64,000 nt of DNA from Lachnospiraceae bacterium oral taxon 096 (GCA_018141845.1 CP073340.1:1451001-1515000), one strand, 5' to 3'. Numbered from the stretch's first letter, positions 14,987 through 24,693 are shown. Notes: generated from the letters alone by a model not told the origin. Numbers and translations: made by a program.

Positions 14987-16636
14987 ATGATTTGTGTCAG
15001 ATACCAAGAAAAAGAAAATTTATTTGATGAAAATGTCACCTTTAAAGATATTGTGAATGAGATTTCTCCTGATAGCGATGCACTCTTGGTGCGCTACAAT
15101 AAAAAGTTATATGAACTTGCTAGTAAAGTTACAGAAAGTGGAGAAATTGAGCTTGTCACCATAAGCCAAAGGCCAGGAATGCAGACATTGGAGCGAACGA
15201 CCTTGTTTGTTTTGATGAAGTCCTTTTTTGATGTGATTGGCAGGGAAAATATTGGCAAGTTAAAGGTGGAGTATTCCACAGGAAATGGTATCTTTATCCG
15301 TGCACTTGATGGGCTAAATATTGATGTTTCCCTTCTTTTAAAAGTGAAGGAAAGAATGAAAGCGTTGATTCGTTGTCACGCAAAAATTGAAAAGAAAAGC
15401 CTTTCCACCACAGAGGCGATGAAACACTTTCACCAATATGGAATGCTTGACAAGGAGAGATTATTTTATTTTCGTAGGGCATCGACAGTCAATGTCTATT
15501 CCATTGATGGATTTGAGGACTATTACTATGGCTATATGGCTCCAGATGCCAGTTATATCAAAAAATTTGACATCATTTCTTATCAGGATGGCTTCGTTTT
15601 ATTGTTACCGTCGCCAAGACATCCCAAAGTACTGACGAAGTTTCAGCCATCAGAGAAGGTATTTCAAAAATTAAATGAGTCATCACGCTGGGCAGAAAAA
15701 CTTGGCTGTGCAAATGTGGCTGCACTCAATGAAGAGATTTCAAGGGGCAATACAACAGAGATGATTTTAATTTCTGAGGCAATGATGGAAAAACAAATTG
15801 GAGATATTGCACAGGATATTGCCGGCAAAGAGGGAAAGAAGTTTGTGATGATTGCGGGGCCATCTTCGTCGGGAAAGACGACATTTTCACATCGCTTGAG
15901 CATACAGCTGAGGGCGAATGGTCTTTGTCCTCATCCGATTGCTGTGGACAATTATTTTAAAGAGAGGGAGGACACACCAAAGGATGCGGATGGAAATTAT
16001 GATTTTGAAATATTAGAGGCCATTGATATCGAAAAGTTTAATGAGGACATGACAAAACTTTTAGCTGGAGAGAAAGTAGAATTACCTCACTTTAATTTTA
16101 AGGTGGGAAAGAGAGAATATAATGGGGATTTTTTACAGCTAGGAAGAGAGGATATTTTAGTTATTGAGGGGATTCATTGTCTAAATGACCGATTGTCCTA
16201 TAGTTTGCCAAAGGAGTCAAAGTATAAAATTTATATTAGTGCGTTGACACAATTAAATATTGATGAGCACAATCGCATTCCTACAGCCGATGGGCGGATG
16301 ATTCGGAGGATGGTGAGGGATGCAAGGACTCGGGGAATTTCGGCACAGTCGACCATTCAAATGTGGCCTTTAGTGAGAAAGGGAGAGAATGAGAATATAT
16401 TTCCGTTTCAAGAGAGTGCAGATGTGATCTTTAATTCTGCATTGATTTATGAACTTGCGGTATTAAAGGCCTATGTCGAGCCACTTTTATTTGGAATTCC
16501 AAGGCAGGCACCCGAGTATGAGGAGGCCAAAAGGTTATTAAAGTTTTTGGATTATTTTTTAAATATTCCCGAAGAGCACATTCCACAGAATTCAATTTTA
16601 AGGGAATTTGTTGGTGGAAGTTGCTTTAAGGTCTAA
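14987..16636 (+). CDS. Nucleoside (uridine-type) kinase with TGS/editing-like N-terminus
   Basis: A 549-residue fusion. The N-terminal half looks like the TGS and second-additional domains of threonyl-tRNA synthetase (TFKDIVNEISPDSDALLVRYN start; MKHFHQYGML later). The C-terminal half is a uridine-kinase-like P-loop domain: IAGPSSSGKTTFSHRL with the Walker A at about 291-299, IAVDNYFKERED and VIEGIHCLNDRL. Clostridia carry such proteins as nucleoside kinases, sometimes annotated as uridine kinase. It starts at ATG 14987, two bases after the Nif3-like gene. The actual nucleoside substrate is not certain. It is followed by rnpB. Confidence 0.85.
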   Translation: MICVRYQEKENLFDENVTFKDIVNEISPDSDALLVRYNKKLYELASKVTESGEIELVTISQRPGMQTLERTTLFVLMKSFFDVIGRENIGKLKVEYSTGNGIFIRALDGLNIDVSLLLKVKERMKALIRCHAKIEKKSLSTTEAMKHFHQYGMLDKERLFYFRRASTVNVYSIDGFEDYYYGYMAPDASYIKKFDIISYQDGFVLLLPSPRHPKVLTKFQPSEKVFQKLNESSRWAEKLGCANVAALNEEISRGNTTEMILISEAMMEKQIGDIAQDIAGKEGKKFVMIAGPSSSGKTTFSHRLSIQLRANGLCPHPIAVDNYFKEREDTPKDADGNYDFEILEAIDIEKFNEDMTKLLAGEKVELPHFNFKVGKREYNGDFLQLGREDILVIEGIHCLNDRLSYSLPKESKYKIYISALTQLNIDEHNRIPTADGRMIRRMVRDARTRGISAQSTIQMWPLVRKGENENIFPFQESADVIFNSALIYELAVLKAYVEPLLFGIPRQAPEYEEAKRLLKFLDYFLNIPEEHIPQNSILREFVGGSCFKV

Positions 16637-16652
16637 TTTGTGGTAAAGTAAA

Positions 16653-17000
16653 GTTCTTGAGTAAGACAGATGGTCGCGGCTACAATGCCGAAAGGTAGTA
16701 GGTGAGGAAAGTCCGGGCTTCGCAGGGCAAGATGCCAGATAACGTCTGGTGGAGGTGACTCCAAGGACAGTGCAACAGAAATATACCGCCAGGAAACTGG
16801 TAAGGGTGGAAGGGTGGTGTAAGAGACCACCGCCCCTGTGGTAACACAGGGGGGATATGTAAACCCCATCTGAAGCAAGACCGAACAGAACGAAGGGCGG
16901 CCCGTCCATGTTCAGGTAGGTTGCTCGAGCATATTGGCGACAATATGCCTAGATAGATGACCATTTGATACATAACCCGGCTTACAGTTTTGCTCAAGGA
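16653..17000 (+). ncRNA. rnpB: RNase P RNA (bacterial type A-like)
   Basis: All landmark segments are present: GAGGAAAGTCCGGGCT near the 5' end, GACAGTGCAACAGAAA, GACCGAACAGAAC-type conserved core and the 3' TTACAG element. The ends pair as P1, with CTTGAG at 16656-16661 and CTCAAG at 16993-16998. It is the catalytic RNA that trims 5' leaders from pre-tRNAs. The terminator at 17013-17052 ends it. Confidence 0.97.
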
Positions 17001-17012
17001 AAAGAAAACAAA

Positions 17013-17052
17013 GGGATTGCGAAAGAGTTGATGTTCGCAATCCCTATTTTTT
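17013..17052. terminator. Shared terminator between rnpB and coaX
   Basis: An 11-bp stem GGGATTGCGAA/TTCGCAATCCC is followed by TATTTTTT on the plus strand. The minus side ends CCCTTTGTTTTC, so it may also serve the converging coaX gene. Confidence 0.88.
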
Positions 17053-17815
17053 AGGTATTCATTTGATATAAGATCAATAGCCCCTTGAGCAATAAATCTT
17101 CTTCAAGAACAATCTTGTGCTTACAGAGTGGGACAATAAATTTAGCTAAACCGCCCGTGGCCACGACCGTTAATGGTTTGCTTAGTTCTGTTTCCATGGC
17201 GGATAAAATGCCATCTACCATTCCAGCATGGCCATAGAGAATGCCATTTTTCATGGAATCGACTGTATTTTTTCCAATCACAGAGCCTGCCTGATTCAAA
17301 TCAATGAATGGTAGTTGTGCTGTGCGAGAGGATAAGGAATCGAGGCTCACACGAATACCGGGGTGGATAATTCCACCGATGTAATTTTTATTTTCATCTA
17401 CAATGGTAATGGTTGTCGCTGTGCCCATATCGACGACTGCAAGGGGGAGGGGATACTCGTGCATGGCGGCAACCGAATCGACAATTAAATCGGAACCAAT
17501 AGTCTCAGGGTGATCCATTAAAAAGCCAAGCCCTGTTTTCATGTGTGTGTTGACACAGAGGCATTCAAGTCCTGTAACTTTTTTTACAGCATTCGTAATT
17601 GTGGTATTGAGTGGAGGTACAACACTGGATAAAATAGCTCCATCAATATCTTTGATCATGGTCTGGTGAATTTCAAGAATATTTTTGATATCCACAGCAT
17701 ATTCAAGATCTGTGCGGTTTCGATTGGTGGTAATGCGCTCTAAAAAATAGGTCTGTTGTTTATCAATTCCGCCAATGACAATGTTGGAATTGCCCATGTC
17801 GATGGTTAAAATCAT
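17051..17815 (-). CDS. coaX: Type III pantothenate kinase
   Basis: A 254-residue ASKHA-fold kinase that phosphorylates pantothenate, the first step to coenzyme A. Motifs: MILTIDMGNSNIVIGG (phosphate 1 site with Asp6), DGAILSSVVPPL, SDLIVDSVAA, VVDMGTATTITIVD (phosphate 2) and GGIIHPGIRVS. Type III enzymes are not feedback-inhibited by CoA. It is divergent from coaBC, which carries out the next two CoA steps, so the 90-base gap likely controls both. Confidence 0.96.
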   Translation of the reverse strand: MILTIDMGNSNIVIGGIDKQQTYFLERITTNRNRTDLEYAVDIKNILEIHQTMIKDIDGAILSSVVPPLNTTITNAVKKVTGLECLCVNTHMKTGLGFLMDHPETIGSDLIVDSVAAMHEYPLPLAVVDMGTATTITIVDENKNYIGGIIHPGIRVSLDSLSSRTAQLPFIDLNQAGSVIGKNTVDSMKNGILYGHAGMVDGILSAMETELSKPLTVVATGGLAKFIVPLCKHKIVLEEDLLLKGLLILYQMNT

Positions 17816-17842
17816 TGTGCATTCTTCCTTTCAGTTTTTTTC

Positions 17843-17872
17843 TATGATATAATGACTCCTATGTTATCATAG
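17843..17872. promoter_or_regulatory. coaX/coaBC intergenic promoter with 8-bp dyad
   Basis: CTATGATA (17843-17850) and TATCATAG (17865-17872) are exact inverted arms 14 bases apart. The left arm overlaps an extended -10, TGATATAAT (17845-17853), pointing to coaBC. This arrangement fits an operator, but no regulator is recognised. Confidence 0.5.
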
Positions 17873-17905
17873 CACGGCTATAAATTTGTGACAATGGAGG
17901 GGCAT

Positions 17906-19096
17906 ATGTTAAAAGGAAAGACAGTGATATTGGGAGTTTGTGGTGGCATTGCGGCCTATAAGATCGCCAATCTGGCCAGTGCACTTGTAAAACAAGGGGC
18001 AGACACCTATGTATTGATGACAAAGAATGCGACCAATTTTATCAATCCAATTGCGTTTGAGACACTGACAGGACATAAATGTGTGGTGGACACCTTTGAC
18101 CGCAATTTTGAGTTTCATGTGGAACATGTTGCACTGGCGAAGAAGGCAGATATTGTGATGATTGCACCAGCAACAGCAAATGTCATTGGAAAGCTTGCAG
18201 GGGGCATTGCCGATGATATGTTGACGACGACAGTATTGGCCTGCCGATGTCCTATTCTTGTTGCACCAGCGATGAATACGAGAATGTATGAAAATCCAAT
18301 TGTGGGAGAGAACATGGCAAAGTTGAGGCGTTTTGGCTTTCATTTTGTGGATGCCGTGAGTGGGTATTTGGCCTGTGGCGATGTGGGAGCAGGAAAAATG
18401 CCTGAGCCAGAGGAGCTTCTTGACCATATTCTCTATCACATTGCCTATCAAAAGGACTTGATGGGAAAAAATATTCTTGTCACGGCAGGGCCGACGAGGG
18501 AGGCTATTGATCCTGTGCGCTATTTGAGCAATCATTCCACAGGAAAGATGGGCATTGAGATTGCTAGGGCAGCAGCTTATCGAGGAGCAAATGTCACTTT
18601 GGTGCTTGGACCAACTTCTGAGCGTGCACCAAGATTTGTGCAGGTAAAATCGATTACATCGGCACAGGATATGTTTGAAGCAGTGACGGCAGTGTCAGAG
18701 AAAATGGATATTATCATTAAGGCAGCAGCAGTGGCGGATTATACTCCACTATCCGTGGCAGATCAAAAGCTAAAAAAGGGCGATGGAGATATGCAAATCC
18801 CATTGAAGCGGACAAGGGATATTTTGGCTTATTTGGGAGAGCACAAGACAGAGAAGCAATTTTTATGTGGATTTTCGATGGAAACAGAAAATATGATCGA
18901 AAACACCAAGAAAAAGTTAATCAAAAAGAACTTGGATATGATCGTTTGTAACAATGTCAAGCAGGCAGGAGCAGGTTTTGGTGGAGACACCAATGTCGTG
19001 ACCTTGATGACTAGAGAGAAGATGGAAGAACTGGAGATGATGAGCAAGGCACAGGTATCCCATATATTGCTCGATCGAATTATTGGAGGATTATAA
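17906..19096 (+). CDS. coaBC: Bifunctional phosphopantothenoylcysteine synthetase/decarboxylase
   Basis: A 396-residue fusion. The N-terminal CoaC part is an FMN decarboxylase: GVCGGIAAYK, the active His in HVALAKKADIV, APATANVIGKLAGGIADDML and the APAMNTRMYENP loop, and a catalytic Cys in GYLACGDVGAGKM. The C-terminal CoaB part begins at ILVTAGPTREAIDPVRYLSNHSTGKMG and joins cysteine to phosphopantothenate. ATG at 17906 follows a GGAGGGG site; more upstream in-frame codons overlap the promoter. It is the first gene of a likely operon with prfC, pepV and metNIQ. Confidence 0.96.
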   Translation: MLKGKTVILGVCGGIAAYKIANLASALVKQGADTYVLMTKNATNFINPIAFETLTGHKCVVDTFDRNFEFHVEHVALAKKADIVMIAPATANVIGKLAGGIADDMLTTTVLACRCPILVAPAMNTRMYENPIVGENMAKLRRFGFHFVDAVSGYLACGDVGAGKMPEPEELLDHILYHIAYQKDLMGKNILVTAGPTREAIDPVRYLSNHSTGKMGIEIARAAAYRGANVTLVLGPTSERAPRFVQVKSITSAQDMFEAVTAVSEKMDIIIKAAAVADYTPLSVADQKLKKGDGDMQIPLKRTRDILAYLGEHKTEKQFLCGFSMETENMIENTKKKLIKKNLDMIVCNNVKQAGAGFGGDTNVVTLMTREKMEELEMMSKAQVSHILLDRIIGGL

Positions 19097-19097
19097 A

Positions 19098-20687
19098 GTG
19101 AATTTTAATGAAATTAAAAAGAGAAGAACATTTGCCATTATCAGCCATCCAGATGCTGGTAAGACGACATTGACAGAGAAGTTTTTGCTCTATGGTGGAG
19201 CAATCAATCTTGCAGGAAGTGTCAAGGGAAAAAAGACAGCAAAGTATGCGGTCAGCGACTGGATGGAAATTGAGAAGGAGAGAGGAATCTCCGTTACTTC
19301 TTCAGTAATGCAATTTAATTATGAGGGATATTGCATCAATATTTTGGACACACCAGGACATCAAGATTTCTCTGAGGACACTTACCGAACATTGATGGCG
19401 GCAGATTCTGCGGTGATGGTTATTGATGCCAGCAAGGGTGTGGAGGCCCAGACCATTAAGCTCTTTAAGGTGTGTGTGATGCGACATATTCCAATCTTTA
19501 CATTTATCAATAAGCTCGACCGAGAGGCAAGAGATCCATTTGAGTTGATGGATGAAATTGAGGAAGTTCTTGGCATTCGTACCTGCCCAATTAATTGGCC
19601 AATTGGATGTGGAAAGAATTTTAAGGGAGTCTATGACCGCCACACAAAGAAGATTACTACATTTACAGCAAGTGCATCGGGAATGAAGGAAGTAGAATCT
19701 AGAGAAATCGATATTGACGATGATGGTGTGGAAGCCGCCATTGGAGCGGACTATCAGGCTCAGTTGAGTGATGAGATTGAGCTTCTTGATGGTGCGAGCG
19801 ATGAATTTGATCAAGAGAGAGTCAGCAATGGAGAACTTTCTCCTGTCTTTTTTGGATCGGCACTCACCAATTTTGGTGTGGAGACTTTTCTTGAGCACTT
19901 TTTAAGTATGACTACGCCACCACTGGCTAGAAAGACAAAAGATGGTCTTGTTGATCCGATGAAAGATGAGTTTTTCTCTGCCTTTGTCTTTAAGATTCAG
20001 GCAAATATGAATAAGGCACACAGAGATAGAATTGCATTTATGCGCATTTGTTCGGGTGAATATCATGCAGGAATGGAAGTGACGCATATTCAAGGGGGAA
20101 AGAAAATGCGTCTGAATCAATCGACTCAGATGATGGCTGATGAGAGAAAAATTGTAGACACGGCCTACGCAGGAGACATTATCGGACTCTTTGATCCAGG
20201 CATTTTTTCTATTGGAGATACTTTGACGGATGGACCGACAAATACAGAGTTTGAGGGAATTCCAACATTTGCTCCTGAACATTTTGCCAGAGTTCGCCAG
20301 ATGGACACAATGAAGAGAAAGCAATTTTTAAAGGGTGTCTATCAAATTGCCCAAGAGGGTGCTATACAGATTTTTCAAGAGTTTAACACAGGGATGGAGG
20401 AGATTATTGTGGGCGTTGTCGGTGTCCTTCAATTTGAGGTCTTGACCTATCGTCTACAAAATGAGTACAATGTAGAGGTGAAACTCGAGAGATTGCCATA
20501 CGAACATATTCGCTGGATTGAAAATCCTTCAGAGATTGATGTCAATAAGATTCAGGGAACAAGTGATATGAAAAAAATTAAGGATTTAAAGGACAATCCA
20601 TTGTTAATCTTTATCAATCCTTGGAGCATTCGTATGGTGGAGGAGAGAAATCCTGACTTAAAGTTGAGCGAGTTTGGCAAAAACTAA
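19098..20687 (+). CDS. prfC: Peptide chain release factor RF-3
   Basis: A 529-residue translational GTPase that recycles RF1/RF2 from the ribosome. G motifs are clear: SHPDAGKTTLTEK, DWMEIEKERGISVTSS, ILDTPGHQDFSEDTYR, and FINKLDREARDP. The start is placed at GTG 19098: GGAGGA (19085-19090) lies seven bases ahead and the codon follows the coaBC stop by a single base; the family start NEIKKRRTFAIISHPDAG fits. It lies between coaBC and pepV with tight spacing, an arrangement without obvious functional logic. Confidence 0.95.
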   Translation: MNFNEIKKRRTFAIISHPDAGKTTLTEKFLLYGGAINLAGSVKGKKTAKYAVSDWMEIEKERGISVTSSVMQFNYEGYCINILDTPGHQDFSEDTYRTLMAADSAVMVIDASKGVEAQTIKLFKVCVMRHIPIFTFINKLDREARDPFELMDEIEEVLGIRTCPINWPIGCGKNFKGVYDRHTKKITTFTASASGMKEVESREIDIDDDGVEAAIGADYQAQLSDEIELLDGASDEFDQERVSNGELSPVFFGSALTNFGVETFLEHFLSMTTPPLARKTKDGLVDPMKDEFFSAFVFKIQANMNKAHRDRIAFMRICSGEYHAGMEVTHIQGGKKMRLNQSTQMMADERKIVDTAYAGDIIGLFDPGIFSIGDTLTDGPTNTEFEGIPTFAPEHFARVRQMDTMKRKQFLKGVYQIAQEGAIQIFQEFNTGMEEIIVGVVGVLQFEVLTYRLQNEYNVEVKLERLPYEHIRWIENPSEIDVNKIQGTSDMKKIKDLKDNPLLIFINPWSIRMVEERNPDLKLSEFGKN

Positions 20688-20700
20688 GATGGAGGAAGTA

Positions 20701-22110
20701 ATGACAATGTATAGAGAAGAAATTGAACGCTATATTGATGCCCATACACAGGAAATGTTAGAAGACATCAAAAGTATTTGTGCCATTGATAGTCAAAGGA
20801 GTGCGTACAAAGAGGGAATGCCATTTGGAGAAGGACCTGCAAAGGCTTTGGGTGTTGCCCTTGAGATGGCTGAAAAATATGGCTTTTTTGTTTGCAACTA
20901 TGATAATTTTGCAGGGGCTATTGATCTTTTTCAGGACAAAGAAAAGCAATTGGATATTTTGGCTCATCTTGATGTTGTGCCAGAGGGCGAAGGGTGGACA
21001 GAAACAGAGCCATTTGTTCCTGTGATTAAGGGAGACAAAATCTTTGGTCGAGGAACTTCAGACGATAAAGGACCAGCTATTGCTGCATTGTACGCAATGC
21101 GTGCGGTAAAGGAGTTAAATCTTCCTGTCAGCAAAAATGTGCGATTGATTTTGGGAACTGATGAGGAAACAAATAGTGAGTGCATTGAGCACTACTATGA
21201 GTTTGAAAAGGAAGCACCAATGACCTTTACACCAGATGGAGAGTATCCTGTAGTTAATATTGAAAAGGGGAGATTGCCAGGACATTTTGTGGGCCGATTT
21301 GGAAGAGAGCACTGTGAGAAGGATTTGGTTTCCATTCATGCAGGCACAAAAATCAATGTCGTTCCACCAAAGGCAAAGGCGGTCATTTCTGGGTTTGCAC
21401 TAAAGGATGTCGAGCCTGTGGCTGATGAGGTGACAAAGGAAGTTGGCATTCGTTTCGAGTTTGATCTGGCCAATGGATTTGAGATTACAGCTATGGGAGA
21501 AAATGCCCATGGATCAACACCAGAGCATGGAAATAATGCCCTCACAGGCCTGTTGATGCTCATTGATCGATTGGATTTTGGTGAGAACAAAAAAGTAAAG
21601 ACCATTAAAGATTTGTATCATTTAATGCCACACAATGACTTTGGTGGAGAGGGGCTTGGCATTGCCGTCGAGGATGAAAAAAGTGGTGCATTGACATTGG
21701 CCTTTTCCATGCTTTCCTTAGAAGACCATATGCTCGAAGGCTTTTTTGATGCTCGTGTACCAGTGAGTGGAGATGCAAAACAGATTTTGGAAGTATGTCA
21801 CAAAAAGTTTAAGAGTATTGGACTTGAATTTACCAATGACCACATGGTACCACCCCATGAGGTGGACGAAAATTCCGAATTTGTGCAGACACTTCTTCGT
21901 GTGTATAGTGAGTATACAGGACAAAAGGGAGAGTGCATTGCCATTGGTGGAGGAACCTATGTGCACAACATAAAGAATGGTGTGGCCTTTGGTGCCGTAA
22001 TGCCAGGAACAGATACAAGGATGCATGGAGCAGATGAATTTGCTGTAATCTCTGAGCTTGTGGTGACTGCAAAGATTATTGCACAGTGCATTGTGGATTT
22101 GTGCCACTAG
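20701..22110 (+). CDS. pepV: PepV-type M20 dipeptidase
   Basis: A 469-residue metallopeptidase of the M20A/PepV group, which removes N-terminal residues from dipeptides such as beta-Ala-dipeptides. Metal and catalytic motifs: ILAHLDVVPEGEGW (His and Asp), IFGRGTSDDKGP (bridging Asp), ILGTDEETNSECIEHY (catalytic and ligand Glu), FTPDGEYPVVNIEKG, and GGGTYVHNIKNGVAFG near the end. ATG at 20701 is preferred because GGAGG (20691-20695) lies five bases upstream. It follows prfC by 13 bases and precedes metN by ten, so it may be co-expressed with the methionine importer. Confidence 0.93.
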   Translation: MTMYREEIERYIDAHTQEMLEDIKSICAIDSQRSAYKEGMPFGEGPAKALGVALEMAEKYGFFVCNYDNFAGAIDLFQDKEKQLDILAHLDVVPEGEGWTETEPFVPVIKGDKIFGRGTSDDKGPAIAALYAMRAVKELNLPVSKNVRLILGTDEETNSECIEHYYEFEKEAPMTFTPDGEYPVVNIEKGRLPGHFVGRFGREHCEKDLVSIHAGTKINVVPPKAKAVISGFALKDVEPVADEVTKEVGIRFEFDLANGFEITAMGENAHGSTPEHGNNALTGLLMLIDRLDFGENKKVKTIKDLYHLMPHNDFGGEGLGIAVEDEKSGALTLAFSMLSLEDHMLEGFFDARVPVSGDAKQILEVCHKKFKSIGLEFTNDHMVPPHEVDENSEFVQTLLRVYSEYTGQKGECIAIGGGTYVHNIKNGVAFGAVMPGTDTRMHGADEFAVISELVVTAKIIAQCIVDLCH

Positions 22111-22120
22111 TGGGAGGAGA

Positions 22121-23158
22121 ATGAAATCAATTATTAAAATTGAACATATGTTCAAAAGCTTTCAGACGGCCAATGGTTCGGTGACAGCTCTTAGGGATAT
22201 CAATTTGGATATTGCCCACGGGGAGATTTTTGGAATTATTGGTCTGTCTGGTGCGGGAAAATCAACACTTGTTCGTTGTATCAACTATTTGGAGGAGCCA
22301 ACAGAGGGTGATGTGCTCTTTGAGGGAGTGCCGCTGGGAAAGATGAAGAAAAAAGAGCTTCGCATGGCGAGACAGTCGATGGGAATGATTTTTCAGCAAT
22401 TTAATTTGCTCGAGCAAAGAAATGTCTTAAAGAATGTCTGCTTTCCGCTGGAGCTTGCGGGAATAAAGAAGGTTGTTGCAGAAAAGAGAGCGAAGGAGCT
22501 TTTGGCTATTGTGGGACTCGAAAATCGAATGAAGGCCTATCCTGCACAGCTTTCTGGCGGACAAAAGCAACGTGTGGCCATTGCCAGAGCCATTGCCACA
22601 AATCCCAAGGTATTGCTCTGTGATGAGGCGACTTCAGCACTTGATCCAAATACAACAAAGCAAATTTTGGAATTATTAAAGGACATCAATCAAAAAATGG
22701 GGATTACGGTCATTATTATTACCCATGAGATGAAGGTCATTGAGAGTGTGTGTGACCGTGTGGCGATTATTGCAGACAGTCGCATTGCAGAGGTTGGAGA
22801 GGTGTCAAAGGTTTTTGCAGATCCTCAATCTGATGTTGGAAGGCAATTGATTGTTGGAGAGACCTTGCCAAAGACAATGCCTGAAGGTGGAAAAGTTATT
22901 CGCATTATTTTTGATGGGCGCAGTTCATTTGAACCAATGATTGCGAATATGGTTCTTAGTAGTGGGGTGCCTGTCAATATTTTGGGAGCATCGACAAAAA
23001 ATATTCAGGGAATTTCGAGCGGTCAAATGGTGATTCAATTGCCAAAGGACCCTGTTCAGTCAAATAAAATTTTGTTTTATTTGACAAGTAATAATGTCCT
23101 ATTTGAGGGGGTGAGTGAGAGTGAACTTAGATCCACAGACCACAAGCATGATTATTAA
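22121..23158 (+). CDS. metN: Methionine ABC importer ATP-binding protein
   Basis: A 345-residue ABC ATPase: Walker A IGLSGAGKST, signature LSGGQKQRVAIARA, Walker B LLCDEATSALD and the H-loop ITHEMKV. The C-terminal about 80 residues (VIRIIFDGRSSFEPMIAN onward) form a NIL/ACT-like domain, which in MetN senses methionine and inhibits transport. ATG at 22121 follows GGGAGGAG. It forms a complete MetNIQ importer with the next two genes. No SAM or T-box element lies between pepV and metN, where only ten bases are free. Confidence 0.95.
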   Translation: MKSIIKIEHMFKSFQTANGSVTALRDINLDIAHGEIFGIIGLSGAGKSTLVRCINYLEEPTEGDVLFEGVPLGKMKKKELRMARQSMGMIFQQFNLLEQRNVLKNVCFPLELAGIKKVVAEKRAKELLAIVGLENRMKAYPAQLSGGQKQRVAIARAIATNPKVLLCDEATSALDPNTTKQILELLKDINQKMGITVIIITHEMKVIESVCDRVAIIADSRIAEVGEVSKVFADPQSDVGRQLIVGETLPKTMPEGGKVIRIIFDGRSSFEPMIANMVLSSGVPVNILGASTKNIQGISSGQMVIQLPKDPVQSNKILFYLTSNNVLFEGVSESELRSTDHKHDY

Positions 23159-23786
23159 GGGATTGCAAGAAACAATCTATATGGTCATTCTGTCTTCCGT
23201 ATTATCTTATGCTATTGGAATTCCACTGGGCATTTTTCTTGTGGTGACGGATAAAAATGGAATACGACCACTACCTTTTTTCAATATGATTGTGGGCGTG
23301 CTCATCAATTTGTTGCGTGCAGTGCCATTTATGATTTTGCTGATTATGGTTTTGCCGTTTACAAGAGCCTTGGTGGGAACAACCATTGGTGCAAAGGCGG
23401 TCATTCCACCGCTGGTCATTGCCGCAGGTCCATATATTGCTAGAATGGTAGAGTCTTCTTTAAAGGAAGTAGATGCTGGTGTGATTGAAGCAGCAAAATC
23501 CATGGGGGCATCGACTTGGCAGATTATTGTTAAAGTTTTGATTCCAGAGTCAAAGCCATCATTGATGATCGGTGCAGCAATTTCCATGACAACTATTTTA
23601 GGATATTCTGCAATGGCAGGATTTACTGGTGGTGGTGGACTGGGCACCATTGCGATTAACTATGGATATTACCGCTATGAAACAGAGATGATGTTGATTA
23701 CCGTGGTGATGATGGTCATTATTGTCCAGATTATTCAGGAATTTTGGACAATTTTTGCAAAGAAAACAGATAAGAGAATTCGATAA
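23121..23786 (+). CDS. metI: Methionine ABC importer permease
   Basis: A 221-residue permease with about five membrane helices and the MetI EAA loop VIEAAKSMGASTWQIIVKVLIPES. It moves D/L-methionine across the membrane with MetN and MetQ. It overlaps the end of metN. The start is one of the closely spaced GTG codons at 23115 and 23121; 23121 has the better distance to the GAGGGGG site (23105-23111). Confidence 0.94.
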   Translation: MNLDPQTTSMIIKGLQETIYMVILSSVLSYAIGIPLGIFLVVTDKNGIRPLPFFNMIVGVLINLLRAVPFMILLIMVLPFTRALVGTTIGAKAVIPPLVIAAGPYIARMVESSLKEVDAGVIEAAKSMGASTWQIIVKVLIPESKPSLMIGAAISMTTILGYSAMAGFTGGGGLGTIAINYGYYRYETEMMLITVVMMVIIVQIIQEFWTIFAKKTDKRIR

Positions 23787-23808
23787 TAATCGATTATGGA
23801 GGGAAAAT

Positions 23809-24684
23809 ATGAAAAAGAGATGGTTATGGTTGGCAACAAGTTTATTAGCTGTGGGACTTTTGGCAGGTTGTGGTCAAAAGGCTTCAAATGGATCAAGCTC
23901 AGCAGATACATCAAATTCATCCACAGCTTCAACAGTAGCAGGAAAGAGTGACAAGGCAAAGACGATCAAGGTCGGAGCAAGTCCTTCTCCTCATGCAGAG
24001 ATTTTGGAAGAGGCAAAGAAGGTCTTGGCTGAAAAGGGATACAATCTTGAAATTGTACAATACACAGATTATGTTCAGCCAAATAAGGCATTGGAATCAA
24101 AAGAAATTGATGCCAATTACTTCCAGCACAAGCCATATCTTGATGAGTTTAATCAAAAGTATGGAACACACTTAGTTGCAGCAGGAACTGTGCACTATGA
24201 ACCATTTGGCATCTATGCAGGAAAGACAAAGACATTGGATGCACTAAAGGATGGGGCAAAGATTGCCGTTCCAAATGATGTGACCAACGAGGCAAGAGCA
24301 CTTCTTTTATTGCAGGCACAGGGACTAATTAAGTTAAAAGATGGAGCAGGTCTTACAGCAACAAAGCAAGATATTGTAGAAAATAAGAAGAACCTCGATT
24401 TGTATGAGGTGGAAGCTGCACAATTGCCAAGATCATTGCAAGATGTTGACCTTGCTGTAATCAATGGAAATTATGCCATTGAGGCAGGACTTAAGGTGAG
24501 CGATGCATTGGCAACAGAGAAGGCCGATTCTGAAGCAGCAATTACCTATGCCAATATCATTGCTGTACGCGAGGGCGATGAAAAGAGTGAGGCGACCAAT
24601 GCACTTTTGGATGCTGTTCGAAGTGATGATGTAAAGAAATTTATTGAGACAAAGTATAACGGATCAGTTGTGCCAATGTTTTAG
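23809..24684 (+). CDS. metQ: Methionine-binding lipoprotein MetQ
   Basis: A 291-residue lipoprotein with a signal peptide and lipobox LLAGC (Cys21), then a Ser/Thr-rich linker and the NlpA-family body: IKVGASPSPHAEILEEAKK, the QYTDYVQPNKALESKEIDANYFQHKPYL region and AVINGNYAIEAGL. It captures methionine outside the cell for MetNI. ATG at 23809 has GGAGGG eight bases ahead. A strong terminator follows, so this is the last gene of the operon. IS607 copy 2 lies just downstream. Confidence 0.95.
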   Translation: MKKRWLWLATSLLAVGLLAGCGQKASNGSSSADTSNSSTASTVAGKSDKAKTIKVGASPSPHAEILEEAKKVLAEKGYNLEIVQYTDYVQPNKALESKEIDANYFQHKPYLDEFNQKYGTHLVAAGTVHYEPFGIYAGKTKTLDALKDGAKIAVPNDVTNEARALLLLQAQGLIKLKDGAGLTATKQDIVENKKNLDLYEVEAAQLPRSLQDVDLAVINGNYAIEAGLKVSDALATEKADSEAAITYANIIAVREGDEKSEATNALLDAVRSDDVKKFIETKYNGSVVPMF

Positions 24685-24693
24685 TTGAGGGAC

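Noticed and set aside
22081..22121. SAM (S-box) or T-box element before metN
   Set aside because: Only ten bases separate pepV and metN, leaving no room, and no S-box or T-box signature is present.
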